DNA from: Nitrospirales bacterium
GTDB lineage: Bacteria; Nitrospirota; Nitrospiria; Nitrospirales; UBA8639
Assembly (NCBI GenBank): GCA_029261295.1
Contig: JAJDBP010000026.1
Span: forward strand, 84,756 to 148,755
Length of the DNA stretch: 64,000 nucleotides
Reading direction: 5' to 3'
Positions 1 to 8,150 of this stretch are shown here, one piece after another. Both the position numbers and the translations under genes were made by a program. Each line of letters begins with the position of its first letter. Position 1 is the stretch's first letter. The notes under the pieces are model-generated. The model did no database searches, was not told where the DNA came from, and worked only from the letters and a program-made list of their open reading frames with translations.

Positions 1-896
1 TCTCGGTCGGATTCGTCACGGAGGTCGGAGATGCCTTCGATTCGTTTCTCATGAATAAGTTCCGCGATCTTTTCTATCAGCTTGGCTTTGTTGACTTGGA
101 AGGGCAGCTCGGACACGATGATACGACCCCGGTCCGTTTTTTCATCGACTTCGATCTCTGCCTTAGCACGAACCGTTAAAAGACCTCGTCCCGTTTCATA
201 GGCGTCTTTGATTCCCTGTGTCCCATAGATAAATCCTGCGGTTGGGAAATCCGGACCTGGGATATATGCCATCAGTTCTTGAATGGTGGACTCTGGACGA
301 TCCAAAAGCGCCATGAGTGCAGTCGTGACTTCCCCTAAATTATGTGGAGGAATGTTAGTGGCATAACCAACGGCGATCCCACCTGCTCCATTGACTAACA
401 GGTTGGGAACACGGGCCGGCAAGACGACAGGTTCAACAGAGGATTCATCATAGGTCGGAGTGAAATTGACGGTCTCCCGATCGATATCAACGAGCATTTC
501 TTCTGCCAGCTTGGTTAACCGGGCTTCGGTGTACCGCATCGCGGCCGCAGGATCACCATCGACTGAACCATAATTGCCCTGCCCATCCACCAACCGATAG
601 CGCATGTTGAAATCCTGAGCCATGCGGACCATGGTATCGTAAATCGCCGAATCACCATGGGGGTGATAATTGCCCATGATTTCGCCGACAATTTTTGCTG
701 ACTTCCGATAGGGGCGCGCAGCCGCCAACCCCATTTCATTCATGCCATAAAGAATGCGGCGATGCACAGGCTTGAGACCATCACGCACATCCGGCAAAGC
801 ACGGCCCACAATGACGCTCATGGCATAATCCAGGTAGGATTGTTTTAACTCTTTTTCAATATTGACGGAGATAATCTCACTGGCCAAATCACCCAT
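1..896 (-). CDS. gyrA: DNA gyrase subunit A, N-terminal part (runs off window start)
   Basis: This is the N-terminal ~298 residues of the type II topoisomerase subunit that cleaves and rejoins DNA; with GyrB it forms the gyrase heterotetramer. I translated the minus strand from the ATG at 894-896, which follows an AGGGA ribosome site. It reads the GyrA hallmarks: the segment [19 protein letters not shown] near the start, [13 protein letters not shown] in the quinolone-resistance-determining region, and [11 protein letters not shown] containing the catalytic tyrosine. [14 protein letters not shown] fits GyrA better than ParC. The quinolone positions equivalent to E. coli Ser83 and Asp87 are Ser and Asp, so the wild-type pair is present. 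The reading frame is open to base 1, so the gene continues outside the window. Function and identity are secure. Confidence 0.96.
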   Translation of the reverse strand, partial: MGDLASEIISVNIEKELKQSYLDYAMSVIVGRALPDVRDGLKPVHRRILYGMNEMGLAAARPYRKSAKIVGEIMGNYHPHGDSAIYDTMVRMAQDFNMRYRLVDGQGNYGSVDGDPAAAMRYTEARLTKLAEEMLVDIDRETVNFTPTYDESSVEPVVLPARVPNLLVNGAGGIAVGYATNIPPHNLGEVTTALMALLDRPESTIQELMAYIPGPDFPTAGFIYGTQGIKDAYETGRGLLTVRAKAEIEVDEKTDRGRIIVSELPFQVNKAKLIEKIAELIHEKRIEGISDLRDESDR

Positions 897-935
897 AGAT
901 CAATGTCCCTAAATCGACTATTAAACAGAGCGGTG

Positions 936-964
936 ATTGTACCATATAATATGGAAATACTCAG
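936..964 (-). promoter_or_regulatory. Probable sigma-70 promoter of gyrA
   Basis: On the minus strand there is an extended -10, TGG followed by TACAAT (complement at 936-941). A weak -35, CTGAGT (complement at 959-964), lies 17 bases away. The spacer contains a perfect 6-bp inverted repeat, CCATAT-T-ATATGG (942-954), which could be an operator or chance. The distance to the gyrA start is about 40 bases. Seen by eye only. Confidence 0.4.
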
Positions 965-1174
965 CCTAAATTGCTATTTTGTAGAGAAGATGCCCTGGGG
1001 ATTTGTTCAAATTTAAGACTATTATTACCTGAAGCCATGGCTCATGAAGCAGCCCATCCAAGTCCCTCCAAAAACCAACAGGTCGAGCTAATATTGAACA
1101 GGTTTATAGCCGTTTACACGGGTTCCTCCTTTTGCTATCGTGCCCCCATTAGAACAAAACCCCAAGGAAATAAA

Positions 1175-1579
1175 ATGTACAAACGGTTTGCATCTATGGC
1201 TGGTCTCTTCAATAGAGCGCTGATGACTGCAATGGAAAAAAAACATGTGGACCTGTTGAAAGGTTATATTGACTGCCGTCTCAGCACCAATCGATGGTAC
1301 CCCTATAAAGTTTTAGCAGCCAATAACATCCTCAGAGTGGAAACATCTGAACCCCACGTTCATGAACAATTATGGCTGCTGAAGCAACAACACGCCAAGC
1401 AGACGGATTCTGAAGCTGACATTAGCCTCTACGCTTCTGAAGATAACTTTGGAGGCCCCGCTTACGCCGCTGAAATAAAATTTTCCGAGATGAATGAAAA
1501 CAGCTATACAGCTTTAGAAAAAAGCTGTATAGGTTTACTCCCCGGCAAGAAAACAGTTGCCGACTCCCCCAGGCGATGA
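1175..1579 (+). CDS. Hypothetical protein, no recognised family
   Basis: A 134-residue product starts at ATG 1175, chosen because AAGGA sits six bases upstream. The open frame extends back to 971, but the codons before 1175 read like non-coding sequence (low-complexity, no ribosome site). I recognise no domain. The protein is mixed polar/charged with no signal peptide or membrane segment. Its N-terminal half (MYKRFASMAGLF..., then a Leu/Lys-rich helix) could be helical. The last third contains a strong DNA hairpin (1504-1532). It lies alone between gyrA and a GNAT gene on opposite strands. It may be a small lineage-specific gene or a decayed remnant; the coding call is uncertain. Confidence 0.4.
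   Translation: MYKRFASMAGLFNRALMTAMEKKHVDLLKGYIDCRLSTNRWYPYKVLAANNILRVETSEPHVHEQLWLLKQQHAKQTDSEADISLYASEDNFGGPAYAAEIKFSEMNENSYTALEKSCIGLLPGKKTVADSPRR
1504..1532. repeat. Perfect 12-bp stem hairpin, 5-nt loop
   Basis: CTATACAGCTTT (1504-1515) pairs perfectly with AAAGCTGTATAG (1521-1532) around the loop AGAAA. It lies inside the 3' end of the orphan ORF and has no T-run after it, so it is not a standard terminator in either direction. It could be a cruciform, an RNA structure or a small repeat element. Confidence 0.6.
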
Positions 1580-1686
1580 CACTGAAAAAGCCCAGTATTA
1601 GCTAGCTCATGCCATTCTTTACAAAAACCCGGGAAGCTTCAAGGAAAAAATCCTGGAAGTCGGGGGTCTGTCTGGTTTATTGCACT

Positions 1687-2214
1687 TTAAGATGCATATA
1701 ACGCTTTAACCTCTAGCCGCATCATAAGATGGGGTCTTGGATCATAATCAGGGGTAAACTCCCCCACGGGTTGAAATCCTGCCTTTTTATACACATGAAT
1801 GGCCCGGGGGTTATCTTGCGCAGGGTCAATAAGAAAATAATCAGCCTGAGGGAATTTATCCCCTATAAATGCTTGAATCATCTTGTGAGCTAATCCTTTA
1901 CCAAGAAATTTCTGTGGTCCGATCAATAAATCCAAAGTATAGGTTAACTTTCCTGGGATGTACCAAGGAGTCTCGGTATCTTCAGACGTTTCGAACAAGG
2001 ATGTCATCAAAAACCCGAAAGGTTCATCGCCGAGACATGCAATCCAATAATCAAACGCGTATTTGCCATTGTGATTAATACCCTGACAATAAAGCTCAAG
2101 ATTATTTAGCGTGTTCTGCAGCCCTTCACCATAATAGAATTCTTTTACATGATCTTGCTCAAACCATTCTAAGATTATGGGTTGGAATTTTCTCTCAACG
2201 GCAGAAAAATGCAT
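1687..2214 (-). CDS. GNAT acetyltransferase, AAC(6')-like
   Basis: A 175-residue acetyl-CoA-dependent N-acyltransferase. The pattern matches the AAC(6')/RimJ-like branch: an early EWFEQDHVKEFYYG segment like the substrate side of AAC(6')-Ib, a central ALGDEPFGF-type strand, LIGPQKFLGKGLAHKM as the acetyl-CoA pyrophosphate loop (Q/RxxGxG/A), and a C-terminal DPAQDNPRAIHVYKKAGF motif that closes the GNAT fold. The ATG at 2214 (MHFSAVE) is preferred because AAGG lies eight bases upstream; an earlier in-frame start at 2238 would overlap the dehydrogenase gene. The substrate cannot be told from sequence. Resemblance to aminoglycoside acetyltransferases does not prove drug resistance, since the same fold acylates siderophore precursors and other amines. 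Confidence 0.82.
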   Translation of the reverse strand: MHFSAVERKFQPIILEWFEQDHVKEFYYGEGLQNTLNNLELYCQGINHNGKYAFDYWIACLGDEPFGFLMTSLFETSEDTETPWYIPGKLTYTLDLLIGPQKFLGKGLAHKMIQAFIGDKFPQADYFLIDPAQDNPRAIHVYKKAGFQPVGEFTPDYDPRPHLMMRLEVKALYAS

Positions 2215-2221
2215 TTTACCT

Positions 2222-2988
2222 TTATCCCTCACTAACAAATATTTGAGCTTCTGAAGCCGCCATTTTTACAACATCTGAAGCCGCCATTTTTACAACAAAT
2301 GGTAAACAATTAAGAAGTATTTCTGTAGGCAATGCATTTGGTCCTAAATCCAAAAGATACCCTATGGTTTTACAAATATCATCGACATGTAGCATCCACT
2401 CTTGCTTAAAATTAAATTCTTCTGTCATTTCAGTTGCTACCATGCCAGGACAAATAGCGGTGACCTTCACTCCAAAACCCGCCATTTCCTTTGCTAAGGC
2501 TTCACTAAAACCAGTCAAACCAAACTTTGAAGCATTATAGACACCGAGAGTTGCTGAGCTGATTTTTCCCGACATAGAAGATAAATTTATAATATAACCA
2601 AATTGTTGCTTTTTCATTTCTAGTGCCACGTATTTCGCAAAATTTATAGCACCAAGAAGATTAATATCAAGGGTACGTTTAATTGCCTCATCGCTAACAT
2701 CTGTTGTACCCACGGTTCCAATCCCCGCATTATTGAACAGCATATCTATTCGGCCATGTTTGATAATCACATCTTCAACACATGCTTGTATTTCTTTTAA
2801 GTTAGTAACATCTAGAGCATAAAAAGAAACGAGCCACCTCTTTTAACAATATCATTACTCACAGCCTTTAATTTATCTTTATTACGTGCAATCAAAATAA
2901 CATGATAATCTCGTCTAGATAAATATTCCGACACTGCTTTACCAATACCACGGCTTGCACCAGTGATTAAAGCTACCTTTTCTGCCAC
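2222..2988 (-). pseudogene. Short-chain dehydrogenase/reductase, frameshifted near codon 57
   Basis: Reading from a GTG at 2986-2988 gives a classical SDR start: AEKVALITGASRGIGKAVSEYL, the Rossmann TGxxxGIG cofactor motif, continuing to KRGGSFLF. At an A5 run (2821-2825 on the plus strand) the frame then meets a stop. One frame over, the protein resumes as YALDVTNLKEIQ..., NNAGIG, the catalytic Ser region NLSSMSG and the YNASK active site, ending at 2222. A single inserted base would restore a continuous SDR of about 255 residues. So this is either a recent pseudogene or a sequencing/assembly error in a homopolymer. The C-terminus carries an exact 24-bp duplication (2250-2297). Substrate unknown. 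The downstream GNAT gene starts eight bases after the stop and was probably co-transcribed. Confidence 0.8.
2250..2297. repeat. Two exact 24-bp tandem copies within the SDR 3' end
   Basis: Copies at 2250-2273 and 2274-2297 are identical and keep frame, duplicating the eight-residue block VVKMAASD/E near the C-terminus. Perfect identity suggests a recent slippage duplication. Confidence 0.85.
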
Positions 2989-3037
2989 ATTACTCTCCTA
3001 TTTACCGATTCAACTATAGTGCTCATTGTACTGGCTT

Positions 3038-3067
3038 AGTTGGATTGAAGATAGCCTCAATCCAACT
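3038..3067. repeat. Perfect 11-bp inverted repeat between SDR and toxin genes
   Basis: AGTTGGATTGA (3038-3048) and TCAATCCAACT (3057-3067) are exact reverse complements around an 8-base loop. It lies in the divergent intergenic space 2989-3200 that must hold promoters for the SDR/GNAT pair and the toxin/antitoxin pair. No T-run follows directly, so an operator or transcript structure is as likely as a terminator. Confidence 0.55.
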
Positions 3068-3200
3068 TGGCTTAAAAAATGTAACTGCTTGTTAATCAAC
3101 ATTTTTTTATGTTAGTATTTCCTCGACTCCATGGAACAAACAGGGCTGTTGACATTCGTCAACGACACTGCTAATATTAACTCCAATGAGGGCATTAATC

Positions 3201-3431
3201 ATGAATACGAGACCCCGTCACCCCAATAAGGAAATTGAAAACGCTGTTAGGTATGCAGAAAACGAAGGTTGGGGATATAGAGCTACAGGGCATTCCTCTC
3301 ACGCTTGGGGAAGATTGTTATGTCCCTTGCGTCAACAGGATGGATGTTTAATGTCAATATGGTCTACTCCCAGAGTGCCCATTAACCATGCTAGGCAAAT
3401 CCAACGTAAAGTGGATCAGTGCTACCATTGA
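3201..3431 (+). CDS. HicA-like small toxin candidate
   Basis: A 76-residue basic protein. The start at ATG 3201 has GAGGG eight bases upstream and is preferred over ATG 3186. The order of features resembles HicA/double-stranded-RNA-binding-like toxins: an N-terminal amphipathic helix ending in EGWGYR, then a TGHSSHAWGRLLCP strand pair with a GHSSH segment where HicA has its G-S-H catalytic/RNA-contact histidine, then a short helix ARQIQRKV. It is followed after ten bases by a DNA-binding protein gene, the typical toxin-antitoxin layout. Toxin function is inferred from size, motif and partner. It could also be a non-toxic member of the same fold. Confidence 0.55.
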   Translation: MNTRPRHPNKEIENAVRYAENEGWGYRATGHSSHAWGRLLCPLRQQDGCLMSIWSTPRVPINHARQIQRKVDQCYH

Positions 3432-3441
3432 GGAAACCGTT

Positions 3442-3999
3442 ATGAGTCAAAACAACACGTTCCAATTCAGCTTGATGTTGTCAGGTGTTGATGCTAATAC
3501 TTCTGGTCTAGAAGATGTTTTATATGAGGCAGGTTGCGATGATGCTTTACTGAACTTTAAGAATGGCACTGCTTATCTCGATTTTGACCGTGAAGCAGCA
3601 AATTTCGAAGAAGCTATTATCTCTGCCATAAAAGATGTGGAATCCGCTTCCGTAAAACCCATTGTTAATAGCGTTGGTCCCTCTTACCTGGTGAATCTCT
3701 CAGAGATTGCCCGACGTGTTAAGCTGACAAAACAATTCATCTCGCTATTGACCAGCGGTGCACGGGGTGATGGCACATTTCCCAAACCTATGCTTGGTAT
3801 CGATGATATGTCCACGCTATGGCGTTGGAAAGAAGTGGCTGGATGGTTATTTGAAAAAGGCTATATGAAAGACAAAAACAAAATCCATGCGGCGTCTGTC
3901 ATTGATGATATTAACGTTGCTTTAGAATTCCGCCCTCTTGATAATAAAACAGCGCAGCATCGACAAGCAATCTTAGAAGCACTTAAACCATCTTCTTAA
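3442..3999 (+). CDS. Helix-turn-helix DNA-binding protein, probable antitoxin partner
   Basis: A 185-residue protein starting at ATG 3442, after a GAGGAAACC ribosome site; the open frame begins earlier at 3388 but would overlap the upstream gene. The N-terminal ~80 residues (FQFSLMLSGVDANTSGLEDVLYEAGCDDA...) form an alpha/beta sandwich-like region. From about residue 90, VNLSEIARRVKLTKQFISLLTSG is a convincing helix-turn-helix, followed by RGDGTFPKP, a wing-like loop seen in AlpA/Mer-type regulators. Together with the small basic protein just upstream it forms a plausible toxin-antitoxin or self-regulating module. The 3' end overlaps the end of convergent pyrD by 17 bases. Family name not recognised with certainty. 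Confidence 0.6.
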   Translation: MSQNNTFQFSLMLSGVDANTSGLEDVLYEAGCDDALLNFKNGTAYLDFDREAANFEEAIISAIKDVESASVKPIVNSVGPSYLVNLSEIARRVKLTKQFISLLTSGARGDGTFPKPMLGIDDMSTLWRWKEVAGWLFEKGYMKDKNKIHAASVIDDINVALEFRPLDNKTAQHRQAILEALKPSS

Positions 4000-4993
4000 C
4001 TAAGTCCTTCACCAACCCCGGTCCTTGATAAACAAGCCCCGTGTACACTTGGATTAAACTGGCACCTCTACGCAATTTATCTTGCGCATCTTGCACCGAT
4101 TGAACACCGCCACAGGCGATGATGGGAATGTTGCCCTGCAAATGTTCTTGCAATATATCTAACACGTGATCCGATAAAGGCTTCAAGGCGCGGCCGCTTA
4201 ACCCACCCTGCTCTTGGCTCAAGGGGTTATTTTTCACCCCTTCACGACTCACTGACGTATTCGTGGCAATGACGCCATCTATATTGTGTTGAATGAACAC
4301 TTGCACCATATTGGTGATTTCTTCATGACTGAGATCAGGGGCAATTTTCACAATAAGAGGCACATAGCGATCTTGTTGGTGAGTCAATTGCGCTTGGGTT
4401 TTCTTTAACGCCAAGAGTAAATCGCTTAAAGCATCGAAAGATTGCAATTGACGTAAGCCTTGAGTGTTAGGCGACGAGACATTAATCGTAATGTAATCAG
4501 CAATGCTATAGGCCCGTTTCAAACAAATTTGATAATCGTCTACGGCACGTTGCAGAGGTGTCGCAGAATTTTTGCCGATATTCACCCCTAAAATACCCTT
4601 ATACTTTAATTTATCATGGCCCGCTAATCCGGCTTCAATGCCGGGGTTAGGGAAACCCATGCGATTAATTAAACTGCTTTCTTTCTTTAAGCGAAATAGA
4701 CGAGGTTTGGGATTGCCCGATTGAGGTTCTGGCGTTAGGGTACCCATTTCGATAAAACCAAAACCTAGCGCTGCCATGGCATCCACGTGCGCCATAGTTT
4801 TGACGAAACCACCAGCTAGGCCTACGCTATTAGGAAAGGTCAAGCCCATAACTTCCTGTGGTTTTGCAGCAATGGAACCGTCACGCAACAATCCCCAGCG
4901 ATTCAATTTTTCTAAAAAATTCAGCGTAAAATGGTGTGCCTTTTCACTATCCAAACAAAACAACAGCGGTTTCGCCAAAGAATAGAAGCCCAC
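3983..4993 (-). CDS. pyrD: Dihydroorotate dehydrogenase (quinone), class 2
   Basis: 336 residues, the normal size for membrane-associated class 2 DHODH, which oxidises dihydroorotate to orotate in pyrimidine synthesis and passes electrons to quinone. Visible features: the N-terminal helix pair for the quinone tunnel, MGTLTPEPQSGNPKPRLFRL, SLINRMGFPNPG, the FMN/active-site segment ITINVSSPNTQGLRQLQ with the catalytic serine, LIVKIAPDL, VIATNTS and IIACGGV. One stretch departs from the family norm: the usual AGxDKxG near residue 60 reads AGGFVKTM, keeping the FMN lysine but losing the neighbouring Asp and Gly. The start is GTG (4991-4993), overlapping the TAG of the upstream methyltransferase as TAGTG, so translation is probably coupled. 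Confidence 0.93.
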   Translation of the reverse strand: MGFYSLAKPLLFCLDSEKAHHFTLNFLEKLNRWGLLRDGSIAAKPQEVMGLTFPNSVGLAGGFVKTMAHVDAMAALGFGFIEMGTLTPEPQSGNPKPRLFRLKKESSLINRMGFPNPGIEAGLAGHDKLKYKGILGVNIGKNSATPLQRAVDDYQICLKRAYSIADYITINVSSPNTQGLRQLQSFDALSDLLLALKKTQAQLTHQQDRYVPLIVKIAPDLSHEEITNMVQVFIQHNIDGVIATNTSVSREGVKNNPLSQEQGGLSGRALKPLSDHVLDILQEHLQGNIPIIACGGVQSVQDAQDKLRRGASLIQVYTGLVYQGPGLVKDLVKKMV

Positions 4994-5694
4994 TAGCTCT
5001 TCACCTCACAGGCTGTAGACCACACACACATCATGGCATTACCACCCACTTGCAATTCATAATCCACTTGTTTAATAGCCACACCATAACCGGCCAAATG
5101 TAAAGTAGCCATGATGGGACCCACCAAGGGTGAAATTTCATTTTGCTCGGTTAATACAGGGAAAATCCGTACTTCTTTTGCCACTCGGCAACATTCTTTA
5201 ATGGCAGCTATATGAAAATCCAACTGGTCCTTTTCATCTCGACCAAAGGATACATTAGCGCAAAGTACTAAATCAAATTGATTATCCTCAAAGGATAACT
5301 TGGGCAGGCTTTCCGCAAGATAACGACCCTGCTTCACACCCTCGGGAAAATCTTTTAAAAACAATTTTTTTGTTTCAGCTCTTTTTTCTAATAAGGTTTC
5401 TTTATTGGGAAAGGTTTTCCAAATAAAACGTTGAGGTTGTTCCTGCAAACGTTGTTGAAACAATTCAAACCCCTGATCCACCAAAGGAAATAATTTTGCT
5501 TCTTCTTCAGCATAGAGAGGACTGCAAGAAACCACCTGTCGACCCTGGGCATTCATTGCTGCGTTAAAACCATTAGGGCCAAAGCCCATTTCCAAAATTT
5601 TACCCTGCAAATCGGGTTCTTCTAAAGCAAACATTTTTGTATATTCTTCTAGAGATTTACCCCATAACATGATGCGTTGCTTCTTCAATGGCAT
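4993..5694 (-). CDS. Class I SAM-dependent methyltransferase-like protein
   Basis: A 233-residue protein. ILEMGFGPNGFNAAM (about residues 33-47) matches the glycine-rich SAM-binding motif I (E/DxGxGxG), and FDLVLCANVSF (about residues 138-148) matches the acidic strand-4 motif where a methyltransferase scans its substrate. The middle is helical and charged, and the C-terminal strands end in YELQVGGNAMMCVWS. The substrate is not apparent; proteins of this type in related bacteria are simply annotated as methyltransferases. It is directly upstream of and overlapping pyrD, and its start (ATG 5694) is preceded by GAGGAG. No signal or membrane segment. Confidence 0.6.
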   Translation of the reverse strand: MPLKKQRIMLWGKSLEEYTKMFALEEPDLQGKILEMGFGPNGFNAAMNAQGRQVVSCSPLYAEEEAKLFPLVDQGFELFQQRLQEQPQRFIWKTFPNKETLLEKRAETKKLFLKDFPEGVKQGRYLAESLPKLSFEDNQFDLVLCANVSFGRDEKDQLDFHIAAIKECCRVAKEVRIFPVLTEQNEISPLVGPIMATLHLAGYGVAIKQVDYELQVGGNAMMCVWSTACEVKS

Positions 5695-5801
5695 GATAAC
5701 TCCTCACAGTCTGTGCTCCTATGGACCATACTACATAGGATACTTTACGTAAACAACAAAGCGAGTTACCCTTAAGGATATCTCACTAAAGGATTAGCTG
5801 G

Positions 5802-6962
5802 ATGTATCATTGCTTAAATTTTGATCTTGGCGAAACGGCTGACTTTATCCGCCAAACTGTTCAAAAGTTTTCCATGGAGCTTATTGCTCCTAGAGCACAA
5901 GCCATCGATGAAGAAAACACCTTCCCTAGAGATCTATGGCCTGAACTTGGCAAATTAGGTCTTTTAGGCATCACCGTAGACGAAGCTTATGGCGGTGCTG
6001 GATTGGGCTACCTGGAACATGCCATTGTTATGGAAGAAATCAGCCGCGCTTCAGGGGCTGTGGGCCTTAGTTATGGTGCTCATTCAAACCTCTGCATGAA
6101 TCAAATTCACCTTCACGGTAACGAAGAACAAAAACAACAATATTTGCCAAAATTAGTCAACGGTGAACACGTAGGCGCCCTCGCCATGAGTGAAGTCAAT
6201 GCAGGCTCCGATGTGGTTAGCATGCGTTTGACGGCAAAGCGTCAAGGAGACCATTACATTTTGAATGGCAACAAAATGTGGATCACCAACGGACCCGATG
6301 CCGAAGTATTAGTGGTGTATGCTAAAACTGACCCCAATGAAGGCTCTAAAGGTATTTCAGCATTTATTGTTGAAAAAAACTTTCCCGGTTTTAGTACGGC
6401 ACAAAAATTAGATAAGCTAGGCATGCGTGGTTCTAACACTTGTGAACTAGTTTTTGAAAATTGCCAAGTCCCCGTGGAAAACCGCTTAGGCGAGGAAGGT
6501 CAAGGCGTGCGTATTCTCATGAGCGGTTTGGATTATGAGCGCATTGTTTTAGCCGCTGGCCCTGTGGGGCTCATGCACGCCTGTCTTGATGTTACTCTGC
6601 CCTATGTACATCAACGCAAACAGTTTGAAAGATCCATTGGAGAATTTGAATTTATCCAAGGTAAATTGGCTGACATGTATACTAATTTAAATGCTTCTCG
6701 CAGTTATCTCTACACGGTAGCTAAAGCCTGCGATAGAGGTGAAGCCGCTCGCAAAGATGCCGCAGGTGTTATTCTCTATACTTCAGAACGCGCCACGCAA
6801 ATGGCCTTGGAAGCCATCCAATGCCTCGGCGGTAATGGCTATATTAATGAATTCCCCGCGGGTCGTTTGCTGCGTGATGCTAAACTTTATGAAATTGGCG
6901 CAGGAACTTCTGAAATACGCCGTATGCTCATTGGCCGTGAATTATATCGTGAGACTCAATAG
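5802..6962 (+). CDS. ivd: Isovaleryl-CoA dehydrogenase
   Basis: A 386-residue FAD acyl-CoA dehydrogenase, first gene of the leucine-catabolic operon; it converts isovaleryl-CoA to 3-methylcrotonyl-CoA and passes electrons to ETF. Acyl-CoA dehydrogenase signatures are present ([28 protein letters not shown]). What separates it from straight-chain enzymes is the position of the catalytic base: Glu246 in DYERIVL, with the usual C-terminal Glu position replaced in [10 protein letters not shown]. That is the isovaleryl-CoA dehydrogenase arrangement. AAAGGA precedes the start. The stop TAG overlaps the GTG of the thiolase gene. MCC subunits and HMG-CoA lyase downstream confirm the pathway. Confidence 0.95.
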   Translation: MYHCLNFDLGETADFIRQTVQKFSMELIAPRAQAIDEENTFPRDLWPELGKLGLLGITVDEAYGGAGLGYLEHAIVMEEISRASGAVGLSYGAHSNLCMNQIHLHGNEEQKQQYLPKLVNGEHVGALAMSEVNAGSDVVSMRLTAKRQGDHYILNGNKMWITNGPDAEVLVVYAKTDPNEGSKGISAFIVEKNFPGFSTAQKLDKLGMRGSNTCELVFENCQVPVENRLGEEGQGVRILMSGLDYERIVLAAGPVGLMHACLDVTLPYVHQRKQFERSIGEFEFIQGKLADMYTNLNASRSYLYTVAKACDRGEAARKDAAGVILYTSERATQMALEAIQCLGGNGYINEFPAGRLLRDAKLYEIGAGTSEIRRMLIGRELYRETQ

Positions 6963-8137
6963 TGGAAAATATTGTTATAACAGCTGCAACGCGCACCGCC
7001 ATGGGCGGTTTGCTAGGGCAATTTAAAGATATCACAGCGCCTCAGTTGGGTGCTACCGTATTACAGGCTTGTTTGCAACAGACCGGCATTAAACCTGAAA
7101 ACGTTGATCACACTATTATGGGTTGTGTTTTGCCGGCTGGTCTCGGTCAAGCACCCGCACGCCAAGCGTCTCTTTTAGCCGGGTTATCCTATAGCACCGG
7201 TTGCGTCACCGTTAATAAAATGTGTGGCAGTGCCATGCAAGCCATTATACAAGCTTGCGATGCTATTCAGGCGGGCAACCAAGATATTATTTTAGCGGGC
7301 GGCATGGAAAATATGACACGAGCCCCCTACCTCATGGCTAAAGCGCGCCAAGGCTACCGCTTCGGGCATGCAGGTATTTCTGATCATATGTTATTGGATG
7401 GCTTAGAAGACGCCTACGAACAAGGCTTAGCCATGGGTGTTTTTGCTGAACGCTGCGTCGAGCGTTTTAATTTTAGCCGTGACGCCCAAGATGAATTTGC
7501 TGTCACTTCCCTTAACCGCGCTAAACATGCCACAGACTCTGGCATATTTGCTAAGGAAATTACACCACTCTTAGAACCAGGGAAAATGCTGATCTTAGAT
7601 AAAGATGAACAAGTCATAAAAGGCAAAGCAGAGAAAATCCCCCAACTAAAACCCACCTTTAAAAAAGATGGCACCATAACAGCAGCAAATGCCAGCTCTA
7701 TTTCCGATGGCGCAGCGGCTTTGATGCTTATGACGGAATCCAAGGCCCAAAACTTAGGCTTAACCCCTTTAGCCAAAATTGTTGCCCATACCACCCATGC
7801 ACAAGAGCCCCAATGGTTTACCACAGCGCCCATAGTGGCTATCAATAAAGTATTAGCCAAAGCCGATTGGTCAGCAAAAGATGTAGACCTCTATGAAATT
7901 AATGAAGCTTTTGCCTGTGTCACAATGGCCGCAATGCATGAATTAAAACTCCCCCTGGAAAAAGTCAACATTCACGGTGGCGCTTGCGCCTTAGGTCACC
8001 CCATTGGTGCATCAGGTGCACGTATTGTTGTTACCCTATTGAATGCCTTGACTACACATAATTTGCAACGTGGTGTAGCCACCCTTTGTATTGGTGGTGG
8101 CGAAGCCACCGCTCTCGCCGTTGAACGCTTTATTTAA
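6962..8137 (+). CDS. Acetyl-CoA C-acetyltransferase (thiolase)
   Basis: A 391-residue thiolase that interconverts two acetyl-CoA and acetoacetyl-CoA. Active-site motifs: NKMCGSAM with nucleophilic Cys88, [23 protein letters not shown] with the histidine, and CIGGGEA with the second cysteine. Start GTG 6962 overlaps the ivd stop (TAGTG). In this operon it would cleave the acetoacetyl-CoA made by the acetoacetyl-CoA synthetase at the end of the operon. In reverse it could supply acetoacetyl-CoA to HMG-CoA synthase of the mevalonate cluster, which has no thiolase beside it. Chain-length preference cannot be read from sequence, but the operon argues for the C4 enzyme. Confidence 0.92.
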   Translation: MENIVITAATRTAMGGLLGQFKDITAPQLGATVLQACLQQTGIKPENVDHTIMGCVLPAGLGQAPARQASLLAGLSYSTGCVTVNKMCGSAMQAIIQACDAIQAGNQDIILAGGMENMTRAPYLMAKARQGYRFGHAGISDHMLLDGLEDAYEQGLAMGVFAERCVERFNFSRDAQDEFAVTSLNRAKHATDSGIFAKEITPLLEPGKMLILDKDEQVIKGKAEKIPQLKPTFKKDGTITAANASSISDGAAALMLMTESKAQNLGLTPLAKIVAHTTHAQEPQWFTTAPIVAINKVLAKADWSAKDVDLYEINEAFACVTMAAMHELKLPLEKVNIHGGACALGHPIGASGARIVVTLLNALTTHNLQRGVATLCIGGGEATALAVERFI

Positions 8138-8150
8138 GGTTGGACTAACC

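Noticed and set aside
1..896. Possibility that the first gene is parC
   Set aside because: The segment after the catalytic region reads [19 protein letters not shown], the GyrA form, and ParC-type residues are absent.
971..1174. Longer start for the orphan ORF
   Set aside because: The codons before 1175 have no ribosome site and the 5' end touches the gyrA promoter; AAGGA before ATG 1175 is better.
2815..2830. Programmed ribosomal frameshift in the SDR gene
   Set aside because: SDR genes are not known to use one, and no slippery heptamer plus downstream structure is apparent; a mutation or base-call error is simpler.
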